NCBI GenBank assembly: GCA_943842245.1
Contig: CALTAJ010000001.1
Location: forward strand, 1 to 64,000
Length of the DNA stretch: 64,000 bases
Reading direction: 5' to 3'
Source of the DNA: an uncultured Flavobacteriaceae bacterium
GTDB lineage: Bacteria; Bacteroidota; Bacteroidia; Flavobacteriales; Flavobacteriaceae
Every line of letters starts with the position of its first letter. Position 1 is the first letter of the stretch. The position numbers were made by a program, and so were the translations under genes. This document shows positions 6,796 to 16,140 of this stretch, piece after piece. The notes beneath the pieces are model-generated. The model was not told the origin of the DNA. It worked only from the letters and a program-made list of their open reading frames with translations, and searched no databases.

Positions 6796-7284
6796 TTAGG
6801 GAGTGCTTCTTTCATAGGAAAAACCCCCTTTTTTACCCTGAGACCATGACTTGAATTTCACAGTTAGATAAATGTCATCTTCTAATAAATGTAACACTAA
6901 TTCTTTATCAATTACATCCTTTGGTTTATCAACTGTAGACCTAAAGCTATCAAATTTTAATGTGCTTAACTGATCTATACTTCCAATTGCCCATTCTGTT
7001 CCAATAGGGCTGTTTGATTTATCTGCAGAACTTTCTTTTGCAGTATTATATATCTGCCCTCCATCATTATCTCTAGTGATCCAAACACTAGGTGTAAGAC
7101 GATCTTGATTTTCAGCAATATTAGGATCTACATCATCATTTTTAGTAAATGTTTTAATATTCCCACTCCATAACGTGTATGATGGGTCTTCAGTTGAAGG
7201 AGTATTAATAGAGTCATTTATAACCTCTTCTTTAGAACAAGAAAAAACAATAATAAGTAATAAAATTTGGATTATTTTTTTCAT
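6796..7284 (-). CDS. Lipoprotein of unknown function
   Basis: The product has 162 residues. The N-terminus MKKIIQILLLIIVFSC ends in a lipobox with Cys16, followed by the acidic SKEE stretch often seen on flavobacterial surface lipoproteins. The mature region has Asp-rich segments (DDVDPNIAENQD) and a conserved-looking end (DIYLTVKFKSWSQGKKGGFSYER) that I associate with uncharacterised secreted proteins of this class. No enzymatic motif is visible. It is 22 bases upstream of the DASS carrier stop and read in the same direction, so a shared transcript is possible. Confidence 0.7.
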   Translation of the reverse strand: MKKIIQILLLIIVFSCSKEEVINDSINTPSTEDPSYTLWSGNIKTFTKNDDVDPNIAENQDRLTPSVWITRDNDGGQIYNTAKESSADKSNSPIGTEWAIGSIDQLSTLKFDSFRSTVDKPKDVIDKELVLHLLEDDIYLTVKFKSWSQGKKGGFSYERSTP

Positions 7285-7306
7285 CTAGCGAATATAAATT
7301 TTATTA

Positions 7307-8770
7307 CTATTTAAAAGGGTAATTAAATGCATCAAAATTCCATAAAACAGGGAGAAAGAAATAAACCATTGTGAAAATAATAATTATTGATATAATATTC
7401 ATTAATATACCTACCCTTACCATATCTGATATTTTTAAATAGTTAGATCCAAAAACTACAGCATTTGGAGGCGTTGCTACAGGGAGCATAAAAGCACATG
7501 ATGCAGATAGTGTTGCACCTACCATAAGTATGTAAGGATGAACTCCAAGAATTAAAGCTGTGGGTGCTAAAATCGGAAGTAACATAGCAGTAGTTGCTAT
7601 ATTTGAAGTTATTTCAGTTAAAAAATTTACTGCTGCAATAACCACTAATAAAATGATGAATAATGAAAAACCACTAAGTTGGGTAAAATTTTCAGCGATC
7701 CAACTAGCTAATCCACTGGACTGAAAACCTGCAGCAATGGCTAAACCACCACCAAAAAGAAGCAATATTCCCCATGGTAATTTGACTGCATCTTCCCAGT
7801 GCATAATCTTCTCATCATTATTTTTTTTCCCTGTACTTAATAAAAACAAAGAAATACCTGACATCAAAGCAATCATTGAATCATCTAGACTTGGTAAAAA
7901 TAAATTTAAAAAAAATGTCCTTGAAATCCATGCAGCTCCAGTAATTACAAAAACAACTAAAACTATTTTTTCTTCATAACGTATTTCACCTAATTCTGTC
8001 AATTGCTTTTTAATTTCTACCATTCCTACATCAAAATTAATTTGAGAGAACTTGAATGCCACTCGTGTTAAATAAATCCACGAGATAGTTAATAGTATTA
8101 TAGAAATAGGGAGTCCAAAAATAATCCACTTCAAGAAACTTATTTCAATACCATATAATTCCTGAATAATCCCTGCGAAGACTAAATTGGGTGGAGTTCC
8201 TATTAAAGTTGCAATTCCTCCTACAGAAGCACTAAATGCGATTGAAAGCATTAAAGCTTTTCCAAATATAAGATTCTCTTGATCGGGAATACTCTTCAAG
8301 TCTTTCATTTGCTTGATTATAGCAATCCCAATAGGAAGCATCATTACTGCAGTTGCTGTATTAGAGATCCACATGGACAGAAAAGCTGTAGCAAGCATAA
8401 AACCCAATATGATTTTTCTTACATCTGTTCCAATCAACTTAATAATATTAAGTGCAATTCGTTTGTGCAAATTCCATTTTTCTATTGCAAGGGCTAAAAT
8501 AAATCCGCCCATATATAGAAAAACATAACGATGACCAAAAGAAGAAGAAGTTTCGGCAAGAGGTAACGCCCCAGATAATGGAAAAAGTATTATTGGTAAT
8601 AAAGAGGTAACAGCAATCGGAATAGCCTCAGTTATCCACCAAACAGCTATCCATAATGTTGATGCTAAAACTGCATTAGCTTCATCCGATAATCCATCAG
8701 AATTTAAAAAAAGCCTTATCAGAATAAATAATAAAGGCCCTAAAAAAAGACCTATTTTCTTTGAATTCAT
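7307..8770 (-). CDS. DASS/SLC13 family sodium-coupled anion symporter
   Basis: The product has 487 residues with about 12 hydrophobic segments. Family hallmarks of divalent anion:sodium symporters are present: AIPIAVTSLLPIILFP near the start, SNTATAVMMLPI around residue 135, GTPPNLVFAG around 190, and the second-repeat counterparts SNIATTAMLLPI and ATPPNAVVFGS. The SNT and SNI sodium/substrate motifs suggest transport of dicarboxylates, citrate or sulfate across the inner membrane; which one is not readable. It lies 4 bases downstream of the exported oxidoreductase gene, so the two are probably cotranscribed. Confidence 0.92.
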   Translation of the reverse strand: MNSKKIGLFLGPLLFILIRLFLNSDGLSDEANAVLASTLWIAVWWITEAIPIAVTSLLPIILFPLSGALPLAETSSSFGHRYVFLYMGGFILALAIEKWNLHKRIALNIIKLIGTDVRKIILGFMLATAFLSMWISNTATAVMMLPIGIAIIKQMKDLKSIPDQENLIFGKALMLSIAFSASVGGIATLIGTPPNLVFAGIIQELYGIEISFLKWIIFGLPISIILLTISWIYLTRVAFKFSQINFDVGMVEIKKQLTELGEIRYEEKIVLVVFVITGAAWISRTFFLNLFLPSLDDSMIALMSGISLFLLSTGKKNNDEKIMHWEDAVKLPWGILLLFGGGLAIAAGFQSSGLASWIAENFTQLSGFSLFIILLVVIAAVNFLTEITSNIATTAMLLPILAPTALILGVHPYILMVGATLSASCAFMLPVATPPNAVVFGSNYLKISDMVRVGILMNIISIIIIFTMVYFFLPVLWNFDAFNYPFK

Positions 8771-8774
8771 TATT

Positions 8775-10049
8775 CTACAGTCTTAATTCATACGGTTTTC
8801 TATAGCGTTTTCCTCTTCTTAGATTTGCTTCAAAATCGTCAACAAACTCTTCTTTTACAGGATCCCAATTTAAGGGCCTTCTATATTCATAAGCTAAATT
8901 TGCAATATGACAAACTGTTGCTGTTCTGTGGCCAACTTCGGCATCACAAATTGGCTTTGAGCCACTTTTAGCAGAAGTTATCCAATCATTTTCATGACTT
9001 TCAGAAATATAAAGTCTTATATCTGTTGGTTTCAATTTAATATTAACTAATTCTTTTGGGGTAGTTTCAAAAAAGCTACGACTTATATCAAGGGTTCCCT
9101 TTGTTCCAAAAAAACGAATTGCAAATCCACGTCCAAAATTTTTATGTTCAACTTCAATACCATTATCATAATACATCTTAAGCCCCCTAGATGCAGTAGG
9201 CTCAATGGGTGCCTCATATTTAACAGGTCCAGAGTTATCCATTCCAAGAGCCCATTGAACTATATCAAACATGTGGGCACCCCAATCAGAGAGTATACCA
9301 CCTCCATACTCTCTATACCATCTCCAGTTTGGAAACCAACCGGTCTCAACAATAATATCATGATAAGATCTTGCCGGTGCTGGTCCCAACCATCGGTCCC
9401 AGTCTAAATAATCTGGGGTTTCTTGGAATGGAAGATTACAAGCAGCAGAGGGATTGCCTACTTCAATCCAAACTTTTTCAATTTTCCCAAGATATCCATT
9501 TCTTATTAACTCACAGGCTTTTCTAAAATCAGATCTCGAGCGTTGCATACTACCCGTTTGTAAAACACGGTTGTATTTTCGAGCTGTCTCTTCCATAGCT
9601 CTACCCTCGTTAATGGTATGAGACATTGGTTTTTCACAATAAACATGCTTTCCAGCTTTCATCGCATTAATAGAAGGGATTGCATGCCAATGATCAGGAG
9701 TACTCACAACAACTCCATCAATATTTGAATTTTCAATTAGTTTGTCAAAATCCTCATATACTGATGCAGTTCCTTTAATTCCATATTTTTTATATTGATC
9801 CGCTATTAATTTGCTAAATCTATTTAATCTTTTTTGATGAATATCACAACCAGCAACAACTCTAGCTTCTGGAATTTTTGACATTCGCTCAATAAGACCA
9901 CCGCTTTGAGCCCCTAATCCAATAACACCAATATTAAATCTATCGCTTGGTGCAGTAAAACCCTTTCCAATCACATTTCTTGGAATAATTGTTATTCCCA
10001 AAAATGCTGAAGCTGTTTTTTTTAAAAATTTTCTTCTATTATTTTGCAT
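8775..10049 (-). CDS. Exported Gfo/Idh/MocA family oxidoreductase
   Basis: The product has 424 residues. It starts with a twin-arginine signal (NNRRKFLKKTASAFLG), so it should be folded with its cofactor and exported to the periplasm. The Rossmann motif GVIGLGAQSGGL follows near residue 42, then the family signature CEKPMSH around residue 137 and a C-terminal substrate domain with DWGAHMFD. Family members are NAD(P)-dependent sugar or polyol dehydrogenases; exported ones act with tightly bound cofactor on glycosides, often making 3-keto sugars. It probably forms an operon with the DASS carrier. Two further Tat-type relatives are encoded at 24459-25652 and 27146-28471. Confidence 0.93.
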   Translation of the reverse strand: MQNNRRKFLKKTASAFLGITIIPRNVIGKGFTAPSDRFNIGVIGLGAQSGGLIERMSKIPEARVVAGCDIHQKRLNRFSKLIADQYKKYGIKGTASVYEDFDKLIENSNIDGVVVSTPDHWHAIPSINAMKAGKHVYCEKPMSHTINEGRAMEETARKYNRVLQTGSMQRSRSDFRKACELIRNGYLGKIEKVWIEVGNPSAACNLPFQETPDYLDWDRWLGPAPARSYHDIIVETGWFPNWRWYREYGGGILSDWGAHMFDIVQWALGMDNSGPVKYEAPIEPTASRGLKMYYDNGIEVEHKNFGRGFAIRFFGTKGTLDISRSFFETTPKELVNIKLKPTDIRLYISESHENDWITSAKSGSKPICDAEVGHRTATVCHIANLAYEYRRPLNWDPVKEEFVDDFEANLRRGKRYRKPYELRL

Positions 10050-10166
10050 GTTCTAACACTTGTTTATGAATTACTTATTTAATTCATTAATATATTATTA
10101 TTTTTTTTGAGTAAAAATTTAATTTTCATTAAACTTTTAAGTAATCATTAGCAAATTCAAAATTCT

Positions 10167-10174
10167 TATATTTG
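10167..10174 (+). promoter_or_regulatory. Candidate -7 promoter element for the GH3 gene
   Basis: TATATTTG matches the Bacteroidota -7 consensus TAnnTTTG, 46 bases upstream of the GH3 start. No clear -33 TTG was found at the usual distance. Confidence 0.5.
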
Positions 10175-10220
10175 GGCACTTCTGAGAACTAATCATTATT
10201 AAACAAAAAATATAAAAAAA

Positions 10221-12650
10221 ATGGAAAAAATTAAATTTCCAGTTCATTTTGGTCTTGCTTCCTTCTTCATATTTATCCTTACAGGATGTAATCAACAAAA
10301 AAATAATGATTTATGGCCAATAATAGATCCTCTCCCTTTATCTATTGATATTGAATCTCAGATTGATGAAATGCTTCCTAAACTTACTTTAGAACAAAAA
10401 GTAGGGCAAGTAATTCAGGGCGATTCTGACTCTGTAACTCCCGAAGAAGTAAAAGAATATAGACTTGGCTCTGTTTTGAGTGGAGGAAATTCAGCTCCAG
10501 GCCCACTGCCATATGCTGAAACAAAAAATTGGCTTGAAATGGCTGATAAATATTACAATGCATCAATTGACAATGAGGGAGTTGAAATAGCTATTCCTAT
10601 TATTTGGGGAATTGATGCAGTACATGGGCATGCAAACCTTAAAGGTGCTATCATTTTTCCACATAATATTGGGTTGGGAGCTATGAATAATCCAGATTTA
10701 ATAGAACAAATTGCCGGTGTTACTGCTCACGAATTAACTATATCTGGACACGATTGGACGTTTGCCCCCACCCTAGCTGTGCCAAGGGATCTAAGATGGG
10801 GAAGAAGCTATGAAGGGTTTTCTGAAGATCCTGATATTGTTCAGTCATATGGAGGACGAATAGTAATTGGACTACAAGGAAAATTTGGATCAGATGATTT
10901 TATGAGTGATGGAAAAGTAATTTCAAGCGCAAAACATTTCTTAGCTGATGGTGCAACTCAAAATGGAGCAGATCAGGGTGATGCTTTAATTAGTGAGGAT
11001 GAGCTGAGTAAGGTTCATGCAGCAGGATATTATAGTGCTATTCCTGCTGGTGTTCAAACAGTTATGGCTTCATTCTCTAGTTGGCAAGGAAGAAAATTAC
11101 ACGGTGATAAAGAATTGCTAACCAATGTATTAAAAGGAAAGATGGGCTTTAAGGGGTTTGTAATTGGCGACTGGAATGGTCATGGTCAAGTACCAGGATG
11201 TAAGAATACAGATTGTGCACAATCTTTAAATGCTGGATTGGACATGTATATGGCACCAGATAGCTGGAAAGGCCTATATGCAAGTACTTTACAACAGGTA
11301 AAAAATGGTACCATTTCAATGGAGCGTTTAAACGATGCCGTACGTCGCATACTTAGAGTAAAACTAGCATCAGGAATTTTTGAGAAAGGAGTACCTAGTT
11401 CCAGGACAAATGCTGGTGACGAAAATATTTTAGGGTTACCGGAAAACAGATCTATCGCACGACAAGCTGTTAGAGAATCTATGGTACTACTAAAGAATAA
11501 CAATCAAGTATTACCTATAAATGCTTCTAAAACAATCCTAGTTGTTGGAGATGGTGCTGCAAGTATTTCTAAAGCTAGTGGAGGATGGACACTTTCTTGG
11601 CAAGGAACAGGTCATGACAATGATGAGTTTCCTAATGGAGAATCTATATTAAATGGTATTGAAGAAGTAGTCTCTGATGCTGGTGGGAAAGTAATTTTTT
11701 CTCCTAATGGTGATACTTCTTTGGAAGCTGATGTTGTGATTGCTATATATGGGGAAAATCCATATGCAGAATTTCAAGGAGATCGTGAGAATCTTGATTT
11801 TATTCCCAACGGGTTTGACGTTAATAAATTAGCTGCTTATAAAAACAAAGGAATTCCTGTAATATCTGTGTTCTTATCCGGACGGCCATTGTGGACTAAT
11901 CCAGAAATTAATAATTCTGATGCATTTGTGGCCGCTTGGTTGCCTGGAAGCGAGGGTGGAGGTATTTCTGATCTATTATTCAGAAGAGATCCATCATTTG
12001 ATTTCACGGGTAAACTATCTTTTTCATGGCCAGCAAGTGCAGTAGTTTCAGAAAAAAATAAAGCTTTATTTAAATTGGGATATGGACTTAGTTATGCTAG
12101 CTCAGAAAACTTAGAATCATTGCCTGAGAAATCAGGTTTAGAAAATAGTGAAGTACCTTCATCAGGGGAATTCTTCAATAAAGGAGCTGCTGTTGCACCC
12201 TGGTCATTATTTCTAAAATCAGGAAATTTAGTTAAGCAAATTTCTAGCTTTCCAACCTCAGTTGGTGGTTTGATTGTAAGTAAAACTGATCATATGGCTC
12301 AAGAAGATGCTTTACGAATTAATTGGACCCAGTCCGATGAGGATTATTTTCAAATTTCCTCAATTAAGCCAGATGATATGGCAAGACAATCCAATGGTGC
12401 TATGAAATTAGCTTTTAATGCAAAAACATTTGTTGGTGCAGATGCTATTGTACAAATTGGTCAATGTGACGATATTGACAGATGCAATAAAACATTAGAT
12501 TTTAAAATAAGTGGAGACTGGAAAGAATATAGAATTAGCTTAAGCTCTTTTGAGAAATTAGGAATAGACATGTCTAAAATTACTTCTGCATTAATAATTA
12601 AAGCTAAAAAGGGTGTTGATATAGGATTAAGTAATGTACGTTTAGAATAA
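10221..12650 (+). CDS. Glycoside hydrolase family 3 lipoprotein with C-terminal carbohydrate-binding-like domain
   Basis: The product has 809 residues. Lipobox LTGC (Cys23) predicts a membrane-anchored exported enzyme. The GH3 N-terminal barrel shows GIDAVHGHANLKGA, the KHF segment at 238-240 and the nucleophile Asp317 in GFVIGDW. The GH3 C-terminal domain follows (RSIARQAVRESMVLLKNN, then about 430-640), and a last region (about 660-809) resembles the galactose-binding-like module of ExoP-type exo-1,3/1,4-beta-glucanases. It probably releases glucose from beta-glucans or cello-oligosaccharides in the periplasm or at the surface. It is divergent from the exported oxidoreductase operon, which could oxidise its products. 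Confidence 0.95.
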   Translation: MEKIKFPVHFGLASFFIFILTGCNQQKNNDLWPIIDPLPLSIDIESQIDEMLPKLTLEQKVGQVIQGDSDSVTPEEVKEYRLGSVLSGGNSAPGPLPYAETKNWLEMADKYYNASIDNEGVEIAIPIIWGIDAVHGHANLKGAIIFPHNIGLGAMNNPDLIEQIAGVTAHELTISGHDWTFAPTLAVPRDLRWGRSYEGFSEDPDIVQSYGGRIVIGLQGKFGSDDFMSDGKVISSAKHFLADGATQNGADQGDALISEDELSKVHAAGYYSAIPAGVQTVMASFSSWQGRKLHGDKELLTNVLKGKMGFKGFVIGDWNGHGQVPGCKNTDCAQSLNAGLDMYMAPDSWKGLYASTLQQVKNGTISMERLNDAVRRILRVKLASGIFEKGVPSSRTNAGDENILGLPENRSIARQAVRESMVLLKNNNQVLPINASKTILVVGDGAASISKASGGWTLSWQGTGHDNDEFPNGESILNGIEEVVSDAGGKVIFSPNGDTSLEADVVIAIYGENPYAEFQGDRENLDFIPNGFDVNKLAAYKNKGIPVISVFLSGRPLWTNPEINNSDAFVAAWLPGSEGGGISDLLFRRDPSFDFTGKLSFSWPASAVVSEKNKALFKLGYGLSYASSENLESLPEKSGLENSEVPSSGEFFNKGAAVAPWSLFLKSGNLVKQISSFPTSVGGLIVSKTDHMAQEDALRINWTQSDEDYFQISSIKPDDMARQSNGAMKLAFNAKTFVGADAIVQIGQCDDIDRCNKTLDFKISGDWKEYRISLSSFEKLGIDMSKITSALIIKAKKGVDIGLSNVRLE

Positions 12651-12715
12651 AATATAGATTTTAAACCTGAACTAGGAATTGATGTTGTAGTAAAAGTTAA
12701 TATAAATATGTACTG

Positions 12716-13246
12716 TTAATAAGGCATATAAACATAACCTTCTAATTGATATGTAGCCAAAACGTTTAAACCTGACAAAGCTGGAGTGACTTTTTTGTTA
12801 ATAGATTCATAATCAATATTTCTGGAAGCAGTAGCCTGAGAACAAACAAAAAGATTTACTCCATTTGCTCTTAATTTGTCAATTATATCCAAGTTTGGAT
12901 TAGGTTTACCAAATTTTTTTTGGTAGGCTTCATTATTTAAAGTCAAGAAAGAAGCATCACCATGAATCGATGCAACTATTTTAATATTTCTACTTGGAAC
13001 TTTTCCTAATGATAGCATATTAAGTGTTCGTGCAATAACCCAAAGCCCTTTGTTTATTCCACTTTTTTCTGTCTCATTTTTAATATCAAATAGTAATTTA
13101 TAATCTACACTAGAGTTAGGTTTAATTTCAGCCTTTTCAAAATATTTCACTTCTCCATATCCATCAATTATGGGAGTTTCCCATCCTTGAGCATTAAGAT
13201 ATCCTAAAGGAATAATAATCAGTAATAAGTAGGTTTTAATTTTCAT
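12716..13246 (-). CDS. Exported DsrE/DsrF-like sulfur-carrier-fold protein
   Basis: The product has 176 residues. Signal peptide residues 1-19 end in LNAQ, so it is exported. The mature protein has the DsrE fold pattern: KIVASIHGDASFLTLN in the middle, and IIDKLRANGVNLFVCSQATA near the end with a single conserved Cys in VCSQ. Cytoplasmic DsrE/TusD relatives relay sulfane sulfur on that Cys; periplasmic single-domain versions are common in Bacteroidota but poorly characterised. Its neighbour at 13409-14425, transcribed divergently across 162 bases, is a TsdA-type thiosulfate dehydrogenase, which supports a sulfur-related role by context. Confidence 0.8.
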   Translation of the reverse strand: MKIKTYLLLIIIPLGYLNAQGWETPIIDGYGEVKYFEKAEIKPNSSVDYKLLFDIKNETEKSGINKGLWVIARTLNMLSLGKVPSRNIKIVASIHGDASFLTLNNEAYQKKFGKPNPNLDIIDKLRANGVNLFVCSQATASRNIDYESINKKVTPALSGLNVLATYQLEGYVYMPY

Positions 13247-13408
13247 ATTGATAATGTAATTAATAATCTGAGTCTTCTATTTGCTTAAGTTAAAGTTATA
13301 AAATCTAATTAACCAAACTACGAGCGATATTAGATTTCAAATGTAACTTTAAGTGTTATATAAAATCTTAGAAAGTATTATCTTCATATGTAGTTTTATT
13401 TCTAAAAC

Positions 13409-14425
13409 ATGAAAGTATTCCAAAATCTTGTCAGAAGACTATTGGCTTTAGTGATTGCATTATTTTCATTAATGTTAATTGTCCTTTTTGGAATTATTTT
13501 TTACGAGAGATCAGAGCCTTTACCAGAAGAAATTATTGTTGATTGGGATGCAGAAATACTTGTTTTAAATAATCCCGTAGTTGATAACGAAGTGAAAGAA
13601 GGCTTCTTACTTCTAAATGCTTCATCTCAATATATGGGCCCTTTAAATAAAGACCCTAAACAAAGGTACAGCGGTAATAATCTTTCATGTACAAATTGTC
13701 ACTTAAATGGTGGAACCATGTCAGGAGCTGCTTCTTGGATTGGTATTGTTGATCGTTTTCCTCAATTTGGCGGAAGAGCTAATAAACAAGGAACTCTTGT
13801 AGAACGCATAAATGGATGTATGGAAAGAAGTATGAATGGTAAAGCAATTCCAGAAGATGCAACACAAATGAAAGCAATGATTGCATATATGAATTGGTTG
13901 GACAAAGGAATACCTAAATTAAATACTAAAAACTTTAAAGGATATCCAAAAATTGAAGCTCCAACATTTGCTGTTGATATGGAAAAAGGGAAGTCCATTT
14001 ATACCATAGAATGTATTGTATGTCATGGACAAAATGGTGAAGGAGTTCGTTATAACGATACCAAAAAAGGATATCAATATCCTCCACTATGGGGATCAGA
14101 TACATACAACGATGGTGCTGGAATGAATAGGGTGCTTACCGCTGCTGCATTTATAAAAAATAATATGCCATACTTGCAAGCAAGCTGGGAAAATCCAAAG
14201 CTTTCAGATGAAGAAGCTTATCATGTAGCAGGATATATAAATAGTTTTCCTAGACCAAAAAAAGCAAATAAAGAATTAGACTATCCAGATAAAAAGTTAA
14301 AGCCCGTTTCTACACCCTATGGGCCATGGACTGACAATTTTTCTTCTGACCAACATAAGTATGGTCCCTTCCCTCCTATTATTGAGTTTTACAAAGAAAG
14401 ATTTAATTTAATTAAATCAAAATAG
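13409..14425 (+). CDS. tsdA: TsdA-type dihaem cytochrome c, putative thiosulfate dehydrogenase
   Basis: The product has 338 residues. One N-terminal transmembrane segment (about 11-31) should anchor it with the haem domains in the periplasm. Haem motifs are CTNCH (Cys94, Cys97, His98) and CIVCH (Cys202, Cys205, His206). Between them lies RINGCMERSMNG, the diagnostic TsdA segment in which a Cys (here Cys137) is the unusual axial ligand of haem 1. FIKNNMP (Met253) is a candidate distal ligand of haem 2. TsdA couples two thiosulfates to tetrathionate and passes on two electrons, or works in reverse. A DsrE-like protein is encoded divergently. Other dihaem cytochromes share parts of this pattern, so activity is inferred. 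Confidence 0.85.
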   Translation: MKVFQNLVRRLLALVIALFSLMLIVLFGIIFYERSEPLPEEIIVDWDAEILVLNNPVVDNEVKEGFLLLNASSQYMGPLNKDPKQRYSGNNLSCTNCHLNGGTMSGAASWIGIVDRFPQFGGRANKQGTLVERINGCMERSMNGKAIPEDATQMKAMIAYMNWLDKGIPKLNTKNFKGYPKIEAPTFAVDMEKGKSIYTIECIVCHGQNGEGVRYNDTKKGYQYPPLWGSDTYNDGAGMNRVLTAAAFIKNNMPYLQASWENPKLSDEEAYHVAGYINSFPRPKKANKELDYPDKKLKPVSTPYGPWTDNFSSDQHKYGPFPPIIEFYKERFNLIKSK

Positions 14426-14431
14426 TTTTTT

Positions 14432-15388
14432 TTATGGTTTTGTCTCTTTGGGTTGTTGAATATAAATATTACGGTATTCAACTATTCCGTGATCACCCTG
14501 AAGCATAATAGGTCCGGGTAAAGCTTCTTTACTATCTAGTGCACCTCCGGTGATACCGGGTATAATTTGATCAATTATAATTGGCTTTTCATTCGCAATT
14601 ATACTTACTCGTCTACCTATTAATGTAATATCAAAAACTTGCCATTCACCTGCTGGCTTTGCTGCCATTTGATTAGGTGTTAAAAAACCATAAATACCCC
14701 CAAAAAGAATTGATTCGGGATCATTACCATAATTATCCTCTACTTGAACCTCATAGCGTCCTCTAAGATAAATTCCAGAATTACTTCCTTTAGGATAACG
14801 AACTTCAACGTGTAATTTAAAATCATCATATGTCTTGTCAGATATTAAATTAACTCCCGATTTAGGATTCTTTAGCATACCATCAATTGCTTCCCACTGA
14901 TTCATTTTCTTTTCATCGGAAGAATGCCATCCTTCAAGATTATTTCCATTAAATATAGAATTAGCTTTTCCCCATTTTACTTCAGTATTTCGATTAAGCT
15001 TTGGAGCTGGAAAACCGCTAAATGAATGAGACCCACCTTCGCTACTCAAAATAAATCCCTTTAAAATACCTTCAGATAATACTCCTTGGAAATGCATATC
15101 GTTATAACCGTCAAATTGAGGAGGAATACTAAAGTCTATTATTCCATTATGAAAAAATATCTCAGAAATTGGTCTTACGCTCCCATTATGAGCTACGAAG
15201 TAGCCAACTAAAGCTTTAGTCCCAGATTGTTTAACCTGAAGCCAAGATGGAAATAATTTTCCATTTATATTTACCTCTAAGTCCCATTTACCTATTAGAT
15301 CTTTCGTGTTTTGTGCAATCATAATAAAGGCGAAAAGGAAACATATAATAGTATAAATCCTTAATTTATTTTTTTGGTGATAATGCAT
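14432..15388 (-). CDS. Secreted DUF1080 (3-keto-disaccharide hydrolase-like) protein
   Basis: The product has 318 residues with an N-terminal hydrophobic export signal (about 9-26). Residues 28-130 form a separate beta-rich region. DUF1080 begins at about 145 (NSIFNGNNLEGWHSS) and shows the signature SNSGIYLRGRYEVQVED and a late QGDHGIVEYRNIYI. DUF1080 is a concanavalin-like fold; characterised relatives cleave 3-keto-glycosides or related oxidised sugars. Such enzymes usually work beside Gfo/Idh/MocA oxidoreductases, three of which occur in this window. It appears to head a minus-strand group running away from the TsdA gene, with which it converges at 6 bases. Confidence 0.88.
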   Translation of the reverse strand: MHYHQKNKLRIYTIICFLFAFIMIAQNTKDLIGKWDLEVNINGKLFPSWLQVKQSGTKALVGYFVAHNGSVRPISEIFFHNGIIDFSIPPQFDGYNDMHFQGVLSEGILKGFILSSEGGSHSFSGFPAPKLNRNTEVKWGKANSIFNGNNLEGWHSSDEKKMNQWEAIDGMLKNPKSGVNLISDKTYDDFKLHVEVRYPKGSNSGIYLRGRYEVQVEDNYGNDPESILFGGIYGFLTPNQMAAKPAGEWQVFDITLIGRRVSIIANEKPIIIDQIIPGITGGALDSKEALPGPIMLQGDHGIVEYRNIYIQQPKETKP

Positions 15389-15400
15389 CGTTTTTTTAAT

Positions 15401-16108
15401 TTAATTAATACTCAATTTATCAGTCCCTAAAAATTGATCGTTGGAGTTGAAGTACCAACTTCTATTCTTTGGCATTTTAATACCGTTTACTTCTAATTCA
15501 TCTTCTAATAAAATATATTCTCCATCATTTTTAGATTCATCATGAAAAAATTGATATTGTTTTAAGGCATAAGTATTTTGATCAAAGAAGAAATACCAAG
15601 TATCGTTTCCAACAGACTCATCATAGGTTGCTTTTAACACGTAGTATTCAACCCCATCAATAATAGTCTTTTGCACTATGGGATCAATTATAGTTCCAGG
15701 GTCTTTAAGTTTCATAGGAAGACCGTATAGATAAGTATAATAGTCTTTTAAAACAGTAGCCCTTTCACAGTTTAGGCGGTACTCTTTTTTAATTTCATCT
15801 GTAAAATTCTCCTCGCCATTAAATGATAAAATACATTTATCCTTTGTTAAAGTTGATACTATTATATTTTCATTTTGATAAACTTTTAGTCTAAAAAAAG
15901 AAGATGGAAGGTTTAATTCTATTTTACTTTTACGTATGGGTCTTTTAGGAGATTCCATAGTAACATTAAAACTTGAATTAAAAGAATTCCATTTAGAATA
16001 TGGATCATGATAAGAAATAGCCTTTTCCAACAATTTTTTTCCATTAAGACTCTGAGAATTAATTTCTGAAATAAAAAACAGGCTAATTGATAAAAATAAT
16101 ATTTTCAC
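15401..16108 (-). CDS. Secreted DUF6503 family protein
   Basis: The product has 235 residues with a signal peptide ending near NSQ (about residue 19). The mature part is a beta-rich lipoprotein-carrier-like fold: an early KLLEKAISYHDPYSKW, middle strands RKSKIELNLPSSFFRL, and a late KMPKNRSWYFNSNDQFLGTD. This matches my memory of DUF6503, a Bacteroidota family of exported proteins with outer-membrane-lipoprotein-sorting resemblance but unknown function. It is 12 bases upstream of the DUF1080 stop codon on the same strand side, suggesting cotranscription with the kinase and DUF1080 genes. Confidence 0.7.
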   Translation of the reverse strand: MKILFLSISLFFISEINSQSLNGKKLLEKAISYHDPYSKWNSFNSSFNVTMESPKRPIRKSKIELNLPSSFFRLKVYQNENIIVSTLTKDKCILSFNGEENFTDEIKKEYRLNCERATVLKDYYTYLYGLPMKLKDPGTIIDPIVQKTIIDGVEYYVLKATYDESVGNDTWYFFFDQNTYALKQYQFFHDESKNDGEYILLEDELEVNGIKMPKNRSWYFNSNDQFLGTDKLSIN

Positions 16109-16140
16109 ATTGAAAGATTTAAAACAATATAATATAAAAT

